49,821 nucleotides of DNA from JACQNR01 sp964533045 (GCA_964533045.1 CAZHKT010000007.1:1-49821), one strand, 5' to 3'; counted from the first letter of the stretch, positions 8,124 to 18,735 are shown. Numbers and translations: made by a program. Notes: generated from the letters alone by a model not told the origin.

Positions 8124-8588
8124 ATGATCGTTGTTCACGCCGAATCCGAGGCCGACCTCGAGCAGGCGCGCGGCCTGCTGCGGGAGTACGGCGCCATTCC
8201 CGATTACGGCACCTGCTTCCAGGGACTCGAAGAGGAGATTCAGAGTCTGCCCGGGATGTACGCGCCGCCTGCGGGGCGATTGCTCCTGGCTTACGTGGAG
8301 GGTGAGGCGGCGGGCTGCATCGGCCTGCGGCCGATGGAGCCGGGCTGCTGCGAGATTCGGCGGCTCTACGTGCGGCCGAGGTTCCGCGGGCAGCGGCTGG
8401 GCCGCGCGCTGGCCGAAGCGGTCCTGGTCGAGGCCCGCGCCGCCGGCTATCACACGGCGCGCCTGGGCACGCTGCCCGTGATGAAGGAGGCGATCGCGCT
8501 CTACCAGTCGCTCGGCTTCGCGGTGGCCAGGCCTTACAAGCCCACCGCCTTGGAAGGCGCGATTTACATGGAAATGGCGCTAGAATGA
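8124..8588 (+). CDS. GNAT family N-acetyltransferase
   Basis: The gene encodes 154 residues from ATG 8124, with AGGAG about 8 bases upstream. It has the GNAT acetyl-CoA site RRLYVRPRFRGQRLGRALAE (R/Q-x-x-G-x-G/A type, here RGQRLG at about 91-96), the preceding strand GCIGLRPMEPGCCEI and the late motif ALYQSLGFAVA. The family transfers an acetyl group from acetyl-CoA to an amine, but the substrate cannot be told from the sequence. The longer upstream frame runs through hairpin repeats and is not coding. A membrane-anchored protein gene follows 48 bp downstream. Confidence 0.85.
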   Translation: MIVVHAESEADLEQARGLLREYGAIPDYGTCFQGLEEEIQSLPGMYAPPAGRLLLAYVEGEAAGCIGLRPMEPGCCEIRRLYVRPRFRGQRLGRALAEAVLVEARAAGYHTARLGTLPVMKEAIALYQSLGFAVARPYKPTALEGAIYMEMALE

Positions 8589-8636
8589 GTCGGGGGCCGC
8601 CCCCGTCCGGATGGCTTCGAACCCGAAGGATTCTTC

Positions 8637-9269
8637 ATGAAGAAAGCTCTCTCGACGCAATGGATTCTGATGATCGCCATCGTGGTGATCGGGGGTGCGA
8701 TTCTGGGGGCCGAGTATTACCTGGTGAAGTGGCTGCCCGGCCACCGCGAGCGCTTGCGCGAGGAAGTGCTCAAGCCGGTGCCGTACAAGAACGACAAGCT
8801 GGGATTTGAGGCGGAGATCGCCGCCGGCCTGACCGGCAAGATCGAGGAATTCCCGGGCGGGGTGCGGATCTTCAAGCCCGAGACAATGAGCCTGGGCCCC
8901 TCGGTCACCTTCACCGCGCGCCCCAACCCCGAGGGCACCTTTGAGTTCAGTCCTCAGGAGCTGGCCAGGTGGCAGACCGACGACATCTACCTGGAAATCC
9001 CCCGCTATAGTTTTCAGCAGGTGAAGATCAACAACCGCAGCGCGGTGCTGATCGAGCAATTCAAGGAGCGGGCCATGCAACTGACGGCGCGCGTGATGTC
9101 GTCCGAGCGGATCCTCGAAATGACCTGCACGCCCGGCCAGGCGGACGAAGCCCTCTACATGCAGGCCTGCCATCAGACGGCGCGGTCGATCAAGGTGGCC
9201 GGGCCGGAGCCGCCCCCGCCGCCCCCCACGGTCTATGAACTGATCCCGCCCCCCCGGTCCAGGCGATAG
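8637..9269 (+). CDS. Membrane-anchored protein of unknown function
   Basis: The gene encodes 210 residues from ATG 8637 behind GAAGGA. An N-terminal helix (WILMIAIVVIGGAILGAEYYLV, about 9-30) anchors an extracytoplasmic domain. This domain has segments LGFEAEIAAGLTGKIEEFPGG, SVTFTARPNPEGTFEFSPQELARWQ and NRSAVLIEQFKERAMQLTARVMS, the pattern of domains that test solute or fatty-acid-like features of a lipoprotein, but I know no named family. A Pro-rich tail (PEPPPPPPTVYELIPPP) ends it. It may share a transcript with the upstream GNAT. Confidence 0.65.
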   Translation: MKKALSTQWILMIAIVVIGGAILGAEYYLVKWLPGHRERLREEVLKPVPYKNDKLGFEAEIAAGLTGKIEEFPGGVRIFKPETMSLGPSVTFTARPNPEGTFEFSPQELARWQTDDIYLEIPRYSFQQVKINNRSAVLIEQFKERAMQLTARVMSSERILEMTCTPGQADEALYMQACHQTARSIKVAGPEPPPPPPTVYELIPPPRSRR

Positions 9270-9414
9270 ACTCACAAGCCCCGCCCGCCAGGGGCGTGGC
9301 CATGCCGAGGCCGCCGCGGGCGGAGGAGGAATCCCGCCGTCAGGAAGTGAACCGAGCCAGATTCGGCGTTGGTCCGACCTCCTCGGAATGACGGGGCGAC
9401 GAGAGGACCGCGAC

Positions 9415-10542
9415 CTACGACTTCGGCGCGTAATAGCCTTCGCGCGCGATGATCTTGTATTTGATCGCCTTGCCCTTTTCATTGGGAATGATGAGCGGAT
9501 TGCCGCGCTCGTCCACCAGTTCAATTTTGAGTTTCCGGAACCTGCCGTCGCGCGCCGTGTTGGTGGGAATAAAGCCGAGGCTGTACTGGCTGCGCATCTG
9601 GCGGGCGATCTGGTCGTAGACGCCGGGCATATCCTGCGGGAAGCGCGGGAAGTAGGCCTGGCCGCCGGAATACTTGGCGATATAGGTCAGTTGGGAACGG
9701 GCCTGGACGCCGGCGATGCCCGTGCCGCCCGGCAGGCGCACATCGGCGAACTCCAGGATGCTGATGGGGTAGATGACGGTGTCCGAGTTCTTCACAATCT
9801 TGAGGATCTGGTCGTACGTCAGCTTGCTGAAGGTGTCAATGCCGGTCGAAAGCGTGATGATGGCCTTGCGGCCCTGGATGTCCTTCATCTTGTCAATGGT
9901 CTCGGCCAGGGCGTCAAACAAGTTGATTTCGCTGAACCCCGGAATGCGCAGCCGGTCCAGCGCCTGCAGCACCTCGTAACGGTTCTGGGTGAAATCGGTC
10001 AGCATGGTGGTCTTCATGTCATAGGTGACGACAGCCACCCAGTCCTCGGGCTTCATGACCTGCACAAACTGGTAGGCATACTGAAGCGTCGTATACAGAA
10101 TGAACCAGTAGGTGTTGCTGAACTCGATCAACAGGCAGACGGTCATGGGCGCGTCGCCGGTGGAGAAGTTGGTGATGGCCTGCGGCACGCCTTCATCGGC
10201 CAGTTTGAAGTTGGACTTGGTCAGGCCGCTGATGGGATTGCCGTTATTATCCACCACCAGAACATCCACGTTCACCAGGTTGGTGGAGGTGGTCAGGGTA
10301 TAGATTTCCTTGGGATCAATCTTCTCCGGAGCCTTGGGTGCGGGCTGGCCGCCCGGCGTGGGGCCGGGGGTGGGCGTCGTTTTCTTGGGAATCAGTACGG
10401 TGTCGCCGACGCCTCGGTTCGGCCCGGAGGGGCTCGGCCCGCTCTCCTCCTGCGGCCGCGCCGCCGCTCCCACCGACAGGGCGAGCAGCGCTGCCGCGCA
10501 AACCCCCAGAATCCCGTACCGGATGGAACGAGTGCATGTCAT
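9415..10542 (-). CDS. VWFA-related acidobacterial domain protein, exported
   Basis: The protein has 375 residues. A signal peptide (IRYGILGVCAAALLALSVGAAARPQ) leads into a Pro/Gly-rich linker (PTPGPTPGGQPAPKAPE), then a von Willebrand A-type domain of the acidobacterial class: VNVDVLVVDNNGNPISGLTKSNFKLADEG, APMTVCLLIEFSNT, KAIITLSTGIDTFSKLT, and RSQYSLGFIPTN near the end. The MIDAS first residue is Glu140 (E-F-S-N-T) where Asp is usual. Such proteins are abundant in Acidobacteriota and are thought to act in adhesion or protein interaction outside the membrane; no partner is encoded next to it. The start is ATG 10542 after GGGGGA. Confidence 0.88.
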   Translation of the reverse strand: MTCTRSIRYGILGVCAAALLALSVGAAARPQEESGPSPSGPNRGVGDTVLIPKKTTPTPGPTPGGQPAPKAPEKIDPKEIYTLTTSTNLVNVDVLVVDNNGNPISGLTKSNFKLADEGVPQAITNFSTGDAPMTVCLLIEFSNTYWFILYTTLQYAYQFVQVMKPEDWVAVVTYDMKTTMLTDFTQNRYEVLQALDRLRIPGFSEINLFDALAETIDKMKDIQGRKAIITLSTGIDTFSKLTYDQILKIVKNSDTVIYPISILEFADVRLPGGTGIAGVQARSQLTYIAKYSGGQAYFPRFPQDMPGVYDQIARQMRSQYSLGFIPTNTARDGRFRKLKIELVDERGNPLIIPNEKGKAIKYKIIAREGYYAPKS

Positions 10543-10769
10543 GGTGTTATTCCCCCGCCCGCAATTGCGATGCCCGTATCATGGCACTCCTGCCCGCCAA
10601 GGTCAACCGGATGCAGACCTCGTCTTTATTTAGATGTCGCCGCGCCGGCCAGGGATGGCAGCCTCGGAAGCCTCGATGCTGCCGCGAGATTTAACCTCTC
10701 GACGCGCGAACCCGCTCCCTCTAGAATAAACGCTTTGCGGTTTCGGCGGCCGGCACGAAGACCTCTCCT

Positions 10770-12038
10770 ATGGCGACTCCGACTCCCGTCCTGAACGGCA
10801 AGCAGGCGAGCTACCGCTGGCTGGGCATCGAGTGGCCGCATTTCAGCGGCTGGCAGTGGAAAGTCCTGGTCGTCCTGACGCTCATCAACTTCCTCAACTA
10901 TTTCGACCGCCTGATCGTCTTCCCCATGTTCCCGCTGCTCAAGGACGAGTTCGGGGTGAGCGACTTCCGCCTGGGCCTGCTCGGTTCGGTGTTTATCGTC
11001 GTCCACTCGATCGCGGTCTTGCCATTCGGCTACTGGTCGGACCGCGCCTCGCGGCAGAAAATTATGGCCTTCGGGGTGGCCCTGTGGAGCCTGGCTACCG
11101 CCCTGTCCGGCCTCGCCACTTCCTTCCGCATGTTGGTCGGCGGCCGGGCGCTGGTCGGCATCGGGGAAGGCGCCTATTCCCCGGCGGGCACGGCCATGAT
11201 TTCCGATTCCTTTCCGCGCGGTTTCCGCGCTCGCGTGCAGGGCGTGTTCAACATGGGCATGCTGATGGGCGGTGTGGCGGGGCTGGCCGCCGGCGGTCTG
11301 CTGACCGAATGGGTGGGGTGGCGTTACGCCTTCTTTCTGGTCGGCCTGCCGGGAATCCTGCTGGCATTCGCTGTCTATCGGCTGGAGGTTCCGGTCAGCC
11401 TGCCGGCGGAGAAGCCGCCTTCGATCCTGAACCTGCTCCGGAATCCTGCCTACCTGATGGTGATGGCGGGCGGCATGTTCGTCGTTTTTGCCAGCACCGG
11501 GTTGATTACCTGGGGACCCACCTTCGTCACCCGCTACCACGGTTTGAACGTCGCCCAGGCGTCGTTCTGGATGGGCGGCACGGTGCTGGTAGGTTCAGTG
11601 GGGGGCGTCCTGCTGGGCAGTTATGTGGCCGACACGCTTCAGGCGCGCTGGTCGTGTGGCCGCGCCCTGACCATCGGCGCCACGTTGTTGATGGGGACGC
11701 CGTTTCTTTACGTGGCGATTAACACGGATTCCTTGCCGCTCTTCCTGGCGTGCCTCTTCGTCGGAAGCTTTTTTCTGACCTGCTATCATGGCCCGGCGAC
11801 CGCTGTCATCCACGACCTGACGCCGCCGCGTGCCCACAGCTTCGCCTTCGCGCTCTATGCCTTCGTCATTCACCTGCTGGGAGACGCTGTGGCGCCTATC
11901 CTGGTGGGCAAGGTGTCCGACGTCAGTGAACTGCGCCACGGGTTGCAGGTCGGCGTCGCCGCCAACGCCCTTTCGGCCGGCTGCTTCCTCGTGGTCGCCT
12001 GGCTCATCGCCCGCCGCCCCAGGAATGGAGTAGCCTAG
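10770..12038 (+). CDS. MFS transporter
   Basis: The protein has 422 residues with 12 likely membrane helices. After an N-terminal tail come NFLNYFDRLIVFPMFPLL (helix 1; the NYxDR word is typical of the spinster/ACS-like MFS branch), GYWSDRASRQKIMAFG (the loop 2-3 G-x-x-x-D-R motif A), GGRALVGIGEGAYSPAGTAMI (helix 4-5) and a second half starting at about PSILNLLRNPAYLMVMAGGM. The substrate cannot be assigned; relatives carry organic acids, sugars or lipids. The start is ATG 10770. The gene is followed by a repeat array and a scaffold gap. Confidence 0.85.
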   Translation: MATPTPVLNGKQASYRWLGIEWPHFSGWQWKVLVVLTLINFLNYFDRLIVFPMFPLLKDEFGVSDFRLGLLGSVFIVVHSIAVLPFGYWSDRASRQKIMAFGVALWSLATALSGLATSFRMLVGGRALVGIGEGAYSPAGTAMISDSFPRGFRARVQGVFNMGMLMGGVAGLAAGGLLTEWVGWRYAFFLVGLPGILLAFAVYRLEVPVSLPAEKPPSILNLLRNPAYLMVMAGGMFVVFASTGLITWGPTFVTRYHGLNVAQASFWMGGTVLVGSVGGVLLGSYVADTLQARWSCGRALTIGATLLMGTPFLYVAINTDSLPLFLACLFVGSFFLTCYHGPATAVIHDLTPPRAHSFAFALYAFVIHLLGDAVAPILVGKVSDVSELRHGLQVGVAANALSAGCFLVVAWLIARRPRNGVA

Positions 12039-12378
12039 CGCCGGGCCGGAGAGCCGGTGTGGCCACCTCTCAATCGCCCTCGTGGCGGCGACCTTCAGGT
12101 CGCCAGTGTCAGGAGGATTCAGGTGGCGGGCTAAAGCCCGCCGCTACGGCTGGGCGACAACTTCTCGATCACTCGTAGCGGCGACCTTCAGGTCGCCAGT
12201 GTCAGGAGGATTCAGGTGGCGGGCTAAAGCCCGCCGCTACGNNNNNNNNNNNNNNNNNNNNNNNNNNNNNNNNNNNNNNNNNNNNNNNNNNNNNNNNNNN
12301 NNNNNNNNNNNNNNNNNNNNNNNNNNNNNNNNNNNNNNNNNTTCAGGTCGCCAGTGTCAGGAGGATTCAGGTGGCGGG
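12039..12378. repeat. Tandem palindromic repeat array with 100-N assembly gap
   Basis: No gene is present. A composite unit (GCGACCTTCAGGTCGCC, then AGTGTCAGGAGGATTCAGGT, then GGCGGGCTAAAGCCCGCC) occurs at 12081-12148 and 12174-12241, and its end part at 12342-12396. Unit starts are 93 bp apart for the first two. The 100 Ns at 12242-12341 interrupt the array, so copy number is unknown. The last copy overlaps the end of the decarboxylase gene on the other strand. Confidence 0.9.
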
Positions 12379-13824
12379 CTAAAGCCCGCCGCTACGCCTG
12401 CGTGCTTCCCGCTCCACCACTTGGAGCAATCGCACGATGTCATCGGGGGTGGTGCGCGGGTTGGACACCACGAACCGCAGGCAGCGCCGTCCGTTCAGGA
12501 TGGTCGAGCTGATGTAGGCGTCGCCGCTGGCGTTGACGGCTTCCTTCAAGCGCAAGTGGGCGCGGTCGGCGGCGGCGCGCGAGCCGGGCGGATGCCGCAG
12601 ACTGAAGCAGAGAATGTTGGATGCGGGCTCGTGGTCGGGGATCAGGACCTTCGAGCGCAGGCAGTACTCGTAGCCGGCTCGCGCCGCCCCGCAGACGCTC
12701 TCGATGATTTCTTCCCACAGCCGGCGTCCGTAAACCTTCCACGTCAGCCAGGTCTTGAGCGCATCCACGCGCTGCGAGCAGCCAATGGTGAATTGCCCGA
12801 TATCGGGAAGGGTGCGGCGGCGATGGCCGTACATATAGGGGGCGTCCTGCTGGAAGGCCTGGTGCAGCGCGCGGCCGTCGCGCACCAGCACGATGCTGGC
12901 CGTGAGCGGCATGAAGAGCAGCTTGTGCGGATCGAAGGCCAGCGAATCGGAGCGCTCGATGCCGCGCAGAAGATGACGGTGGCGGCGGCTGAAGATCAGG
13001 CCTCCGCCGTGCGCCGCGTCCACGTGCAACCACGCGCCTTCGCGCCGCGCCAGCGCCGCCAGCGCCTCCAGATTATCGTGGCTGCCTGTCGAGGTCGAGC
13101 CGCAGGTGGCGATCAGGACGAACTTACGGAACCCCGCCCGGCGCGCGGCGCGGAAGGCCGCAGGCACAGCGGCCGGGTCGGTGCGCTGGCCCGCATCCAC
13201 CGGGATTGTGAAAACTGAGTCGGTACCCAGGCCCAGGATGCCGGCCGCGCGGCTGACCGAATAATGAGTCTGCTCTCCGGCCAGGATGGCGATGCGCGCG
13301 TTCCCCCTGGTCCAGGCGTCCGGCGCGAGGCGCGCCCGCGCCGCCAGCAGTCCGGTCAGGTTGGCGTAGGAGCCGCCGGCCACCGAGGTCCCATCGGCGC
13401 TCATCGGATAACCAAAGAGTTTCTTGAAGCGCCCGATCAGGTCGCGCTCGATCACCAGCCCTGCGGGCGACATTTCCCAGATGGCGACGCCGTTGTTCAG
13501 TGCCGCCGTCACCGATTCCGCCAGCGCGGCGATGGGCACCGGCGCCACCACCTGGTGCGAGGCGTAAAGCGGGTGATTCAGATGCAGGCTGGCCGCGGCG
13601 AAATCCGAGAGGAGCCGCGCCGCGTTGCGCGACGTGGCAGGGCGCCGCAGCATTTCTTTGACCTTGGGGTAGAACAGCGGATCGCGCACTGGCCCGGCGG
13701 TGCGGGTCAGCTCGCGCGCCGCGAGGCGGGCGAACTCGCGCCCCAGGCGCTCCACCTCCCGGCGATTCCAGGCTTGGTCGATGAGCGGATGAGAATCCGA
13801 GCGGGCCACGGGAATTTGCTCCAT
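12379..13824 (-). CDS. Group II PLP-dependent amino acid decarboxylase
   Basis: The 481-residue protein belongs to the aromatic-L-amino-acid/glutamate decarboxylase family (fold type I). Visible hallmarks are AGGSYANLTGLLAARARL (phosphate site, about 149-166), LHVDAAHGGG with Asp269 for the PLP ring nitrogen, and SLAFDPHK with Lys301 as Schiff-base lysine. The family removes the alpha-carboxyl of an amino acid to give an amine; the exact substrate is uncertain. The final residues SGGL and the TAG stop come from a palindromic repeat (12371-12391), so the natural C-terminus has been replaced or extended. The start is ATG 13824, with only a weak GAGG upstream. Confidence 0.87.
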   Translation of the reverse strand: MEQIPVARSDSHPLIDQAWNRREVERLGREFARLAARELTRTAGPVRDPLFYPKVKEMLRRPATSRNAARLLSDFAAASLHLNHPLYASHQVVAPVPIAALAESVTAALNNGVAIWEMSPAGLVIERDLIGRFKKLFGYPMSADGTSVAGGSYANLTGLLAARARLAPDAWTRGNARIAILAGEQTHYSVSRAAGILGLGTDSVFTIPVDAGQRTDPAAVPAAFRAARRAGFRKFVLIATCGSTSTGSHDNLEALAALARREGAWLHVDAAHGGGLIFSRRHRHLLRGIERSDSLAFDPHKLLFMPLTASIVLVRDGRALHQAFQQDAPYMYGHRRRTLPDIGQFTIGCSQRVDALKTWLTWKVYGRRLWEEIIESVCGAARAGYEYCLRSKVLIPDHEPASNILCFSLRHPPGSRAAADRAHLRLKEAVNASGDAYISSTILNGRRCLRFVVSNPRTTPDDIVRLLQVVEREARRRSGGL

Positions 13825-14018
13825 GCCGCCAGCCTCTGCGGCGGGCTTGCGGGCAACCCCCTATTCTCCCATAGCGGTGAAGCCTGCCAACGGCCAATTC
13901 CGTTGGAATAGGCCGCGCCAAGTTCACTGGAGCGGCAGCGTCCTCACCGCCGCCCATCGGCAGCCCTTCCCAACGGCCGGTGGGCCGCCGGCGCTCCCGG
14001 GCGGCTGCAAATGCGATC

Positions 14019-15113
<1,095 letters not shown>

Positions 15114-15473
15114 TGGCGGAGGTCCCCTGTTGGTATGAGTGTTGAAGGAAGATTATAGCAGCAAGAGAAATTAGGGAGGGTCGAATGCTGACTGGACCCC
15201 GCGCTGCACGTGCGGCAAGCCCGCTGTCGCGGCACTCTATGAGCGCTGGCTTTTCTCTCCCAAACAAGAACCGGCAGTCATGGTCCGCCGCTACAACAAC
15301 GGCAGCGGCGGTTCGTGGGAGGTGAACGCTCGCCGCTCCCGTGGAGGGCAGGAGCACTCGGCGAAGGAGTGCTTCGTCAGCGGAACAGGGGCGGCAAGCT
15401 GCCGCGCTCCAAAGCACGCTTCGCGCACAGGAAACCCAGGGTATTCTGGCTTCTGGCTCTTTGTCCGCCGCCG
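15114..15473. other. Intergenic region with degenerate GC-rich hairpins
   Basis: This is a 360-bp stretch between mtnA and the acyl-CoA synthetase gene, both on the minus strand. It holds imperfect palindromes such as GCACTC ... GAGTGC (near 15354-15372) and GCCGCTACAACAACGGCAGCGGC-like words, resembling decayed copies of the dispersed repeats. No credible gene or clear promoter is seen. Confidence 0.5.
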
Positions 15474-18215
15474 CTACAGTTCGATCTTCACTTTCACCAC
15501 GCCCTCTTCGGCGTCGCGTTCGAGGCGGAAGCCCAGGCGCTCGCAGACTTTCTGCATGGCGTAGTTGTCCTGCAGAATCTCGGCGGTGATGCGCTTGATG
15601 CCTTCCTTGCGTCCGATTTCGAGGAGACGCCGGACGAGTTCGCTGCCCAGCCCGCGGCCCTGCACCGGGTCGGCGACCAGGATGGCGAATTGGGCTTCGT
15701 CGGTGGCCGGTTCTTTGGTGAGCCGGCCGACGGCCAGGATGTTGCGCTCGCCCGCGGCATCTTTTTGTTCCGCGACCAGCGCAATCTCGCGGTCGTAGTC
15801 CACGTAGCAGATGCGCGTCAGCCGCTCATGCGCGATGCGCTGGCTGAGGGCGATCATGTGGAAGTAGCGCATATAGACGCTCTGTTCGGAAAGCTGCTGG
15901 TGGAACTTCACGATGAGCGGTTCGTCCTCGGGCATGATGGGGCGGATGGTGACTTCCGATCCATCCTTCATCGTCCACGGTGCAACGTACTGAGTGGGGT
16001 AGGGCCGAATGGCAATGCGGGGCAGCTGGTCCTCGGTGACTTCCGGCCCGTGCAGGACGAGGCGCGCGTCGAGCGCGATCAAGCGGTCTTCGGAGGCGAG
16101 CAGGGGGTTAATGTCAATCTCCTTCACCCAGCGCTGCTCGACCACGAGGTGGCTGAAGCGGACCAGAATCTGTTCGAGTGCTTCCAGATCCACAGGCTTG
16201 CGGCCGCGCACGCCCTTGAGCGCCGTGTAAATCCTGGTCTGCTCCATCATGCGCCGCGCCAGGGTGGTGTTCAGGGGCGGCAGAGCGAGGGCGCGGTCCT
16301 TAAAGACCTCGACCAGTTGTCCGCCCGTGCCGAACAGCAGCACCGGCCCGAACTGGGCATCGAGGCTGGAGCCGATAATGATTTCGTAGCCGTCCAGTTT
16401 GATCATGGCCTGGACGGTGACGCCCTGGAAATGCTGCGCCCCGGCCTTTTCCGTGACCGAGGCTTCGATGGCGCGGAAGGCTTTGCGAACCGCCTCGGCG
16501 TCCGTCAGGTTGAGCTTGACGCCGCCCACGTCGGTCTTGTGGGTGATGGTTTCGGAATAGAGCTTGACCACGACCGGATAGCCGATTTTCTTGGCCAGCA
16601 CGGCCGCTTCGTCGGCGGTCCTGGCAATGTGGGTTTCGACGGTGGGGACGCCGTAGGCGGCGAGGACTCGCTTGGATTCGGTTTCGGTGAGAACCGTGCG
16701 GCCCGCCTGGCGCGCCGCCTCGATGATTTCGGTGGCCTGCTTGCGGCCCGCGACAATTTCTTCAAACTCGGCGGGCATCGAGGGCGTCTCGTAGATGCCG
16801 CGCAGGTTGTAGCTGTACTGCCACATGTATTGGAAAATGCGCGCGGCCGTGTCGGGATAGGCGAACGTCGGGATGCCGGCTCGATTCAGAATCTGTTCTC
16901 CGGCGGCCACGCCCGTGCCGCCCATCCAGCTGGCCAGCAGAGGCTTGCCGTCCAGCCGGGCGTAGGGCCGCAGCTGCTCGGCAATCTGGGTGGGATCGGT
17001 CATGGCCTGGGGCGTCAGGATGGCCAGAAGACCGTCCGTATGGGGATCCTTGGCCACGATTTCTACCGACTTCGCGTAGCGTTCCGGCGTCGCGTCACCC
17101 AGGATGTCCACGGGATTGTTGTGACTCCAGGCGGCGGGCAGAATGGCGTTGAGCGCCTCCATGGTTTCCGGGGCCAATTCGGCCAGTTCACCGCCGACGC
17201 TCATCAGGGCGTCGGTGGCCAGCACGCCCGGACCGCCGGCGTTGGTGAGGATGGCCAGGCGGGGTCCCTTCGGCCGCGGCTGCTTGTCAAGCACTTCGGC
17301 GACATAGAAGAGCTGGCCGATGCTGTCCACGCGCAACACGCCGCAGCGCCGGAAGGCCGCATTCAGCACTTCGTCGCTGCCGGCCAGCGTGCCGGTGTGC
17401 GAGGCGGCCGCCTTGGCCGCCGCCTCGCTCCGCCCCGCCTTAATCACGATGATCGGCTTGTTCAGCGCCACGTCGCGCGCCGCCGACAGGAATCCCCGCG
17501 CGTTGCCGATCGATTCCATGTAAAGGATGATGCTGTGCGTGTGGGGATCATCGCCGAGGTAATCAATCAGGTCGCCCCAGCTCACGTCGGCCATGGCGCC
17601 GATGGAGATGAAGGCGCTGAACCCCACCATCTCGCGCAGGCTCCAATCGAGCACCGCCGTGCACAGGGCGCCGCTCTGGCTGATGAAGCCGATGTTGCCG
17701 GGCTTGGCCATGGCGGCGGCAAACGTGGCATTGAATCCTGTCCGGGGTGACATGACGCCCAGACAGTTGGGTCCGATGATGCGCATGCGGCCGCGACGCG
17801 CTTCCGCCAGAACGTCCGCTTCCAGTTTCGCGCCTTCCGGCCCAATCTCGCGGAAACCCGCCGAAATGACGATGGCCGCCTTGACCTTGGCATCGACACA
17901 ATCGCGGATCACTTGCGGCACGCCCGGGGCGGGAGCGACGACCACGGCGAGATCAATTTGCTCCGGCACGGCGCGGATGTTGGGATAGGCTTTCACGCCC
18001 AGCACATGCGAACGCTTGGGATTTACCGGGAAAACCGCGCCACCAAAAGGATTACTGATCAGATTCCAGAACAGCGTGCGTCCCACGCTGCCGGGGTTTT
18101 CCGTGGCGCCAATGACGGCGACGCGGTGCGGCGAAAAGAAGACGTCCAGCGGATGCTGGCCGCCTCGCAGAATGTCATGTGCCGCTTCGACTTTGGGTGT
18201 CTTGGGGGGCTTCAT
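15474..18215 (-). CDS. Acetate/acyl-CoA ligase (ADP-forming) fused to GNAT (Pat/YfiQ type)
   Basis: The protein has 913 residues in the order: CoA-binding domain (about 24-150, RVAVIGATENPGSVG), succinyl-CoA-ligase-like domain (about 155-330, with phospho-His273 in AAASHTGTLAGSD), ATP-grasp domain (about 495-720, AYGVPTVETHIA and GVTVQAMIKLDGYEIIIGS) and C-terminal GNAT (about 745-913, ILVADPVQGRGLGSELVRRL). This architecture matches YfiQ/PatZ lysine acetyltransferases that silence acetyl-CoA synthetase. Because the His and ATP-grasp motifs are kept, a true ADP-forming ligase activity remains possible. The start is ATG 18215, 9 bases after AAGGAG. It is a single-gene unit on the minus strand. 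Confidence 0.9.
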   Translation of the reverse strand: MKPPKTPKVEAAHDILRGGQHPLDVFFSPHRVAVIGATENPGSVGRTLFWNLISNPFGGAVFPVNPKRSHVLGVKAYPNIRAVPEQIDLAVVVAPAPGVPQVIRDCVDAKVKAAIVISAGFREIGPEGAKLEADVLAEARRGRMRIIGPNCLGVMSPRTGFNATFAAAMAKPGNIGFISQSGALCTAVLDWSLREMVGFSAFISIGAMADVSWGDLIDYLGDDPHTHSIILYMESIGNARGFLSAARDVALNKPIIVIKAGRSEAAAKAAASHTGTLAGSDEVLNAAFRRCGVLRVDSIGQLFYVAEVLDKQPRPKGPRLAILTNAGGPGVLATDALMSVGGELAELAPETMEALNAILPAAWSHNNPVDILGDATPERYAKSVEIVAKDPHTDGLLAILTPQAMTDPTQIAEQLRPYARLDGKPLLASWMGGTGVAAGEQILNRAGIPTFAYPDTAARIFQYMWQYSYNLRGIYETPSMPAEFEEIVAGRKQATEIIEAARQAGRTVLTETESKRVLAAYGVPTVETHIARTADEAAVLAKKIGYPVVVKLYSETITHKTDVGGVKLNLTDAEAVRKAFRAIEASVTEKAGAQHFQGVTVQAMIKLDGYEIIIGSSLDAQFGPVLLFGTGGQLVEVFKDRALALPPLNTTLARRMMEQTRIYTALKGVRGRKPVDLEALEQILVRFSHLVVEQRWVKEIDINPLLASEDRLIALDARLVLHGPEVTEDQLPRIAIRPYPTQYVAPWTMKDGSEVTIRPIMPEDEPLIVKFHQQLSEQSVYMRYFHMIALSQRIAHERLTRICYVDYDREIALVAEQKDAAGERNILAVGRLTKEPATDEAQFAILVADPVQGRGLGSELVRRLLEIGRKEGIKRITAEILQDNYAMQKVCERLGFRLERDAEEGVVKVKIEL

Positions 18216-18373
18216 TCGAGGATTCTCCTTGGTGCTGCTTAATGAGTGCGACTGGGGGTAGCTTCGGGTGATTCCACACTATTCTAGCGCAGGACGGACC
18301 TTATTCGTTGGGGAGAGCAATTCCTCGTCCCAAACCGGGCCCCTTCGGCCTGAGGCATATCAGATTTCAAGCC

Positions 18374-18402
18374 TTGACATCGCAATTCGGTGGGCTGATA
18401 AT
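18374..18402 (+). promoter_or_regulatory. Strong sigma-70-type promoter of the GYD gene
   Basis: TTGACA (18374-18379), a 17-base spacer and GATAAT (18397-18402) give a near-consensus promoter about 43 bases before ATG 18445. Confidence 0.75.
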
Positions 18403-18444
18403 GCCGTTTCGCACACAACTCCATTCAACCATCGAGGTGCTGCC

Positions 18445-18735
18445 ATGCCCGCCTATATCTCGTTGTGCAACTGGACCCAGAAGGGAATCGAGAACGTTAA
18501 AGAGAGTCCTGCGCGTCTGGAAATCGCCAAGAAGGCATTTGAAGCAGCGGGGGGCAAACTAACCGCCTTCTATATGACGCTTGGCCAGTACGATTTCGTG
18601 ACCATTTCCGAGTTTCCGGACGACGCCAGCGCCGCCAAGGCCGTGCTGACCCTCGCCCAATCGGGCAACATCCGAACCGCGACCTTGAAGGCCTTCACTG
18701 AGAGCGAATACAAGACCATCCTTGGTGAGCTTTAA
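18445..18735 (+). CDS. GYD domain protein
   Basis: The protein has 96 residues: MPAYISLCNWTQKGIENVKE, then AGGKLTAFYMTLGQYDFVTISEFPDD and SGNIRTATLKAFTESEY. This is the ferredoxin-like GYD family (name from the G-x-Y-D motif, here GQYD). Members are small cytoplasmic proteins of unknown role, widespread in bacteria and archaea. ATG 18445 is preceded by GAGGTG and by an excellent promoter, so it is a well-expressed single gene. Confidence 0.88.
   Translation: MPAYISLCNWTQKGIENVKESPARLEIAKKAFEAAGGKLTAFYMTLGQYDFVTISEFPDDASAAKAVLTLAQSGNIRTATLKAFTESEYKTILGEL

Noticed and set aside
9270..9330. GC-rich inverted repeat as an intrinsic terminator between convergent genes
   Set aside because: The stem is imperfect and there is no T-run on either strand.
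12082..13218. A long plus-strand ORF across the repeat array, N gap and decarboxylase
   Set aside because: It reads through Ns and is antisense to a clearly conserved PLP enzyme.
15315..17750. An 811-codon plus-strand ORF
   Set aside because: It is antisense to the acyl-CoA ligase/GNAT gene, which has conserved domains; high GC produces such shadows.
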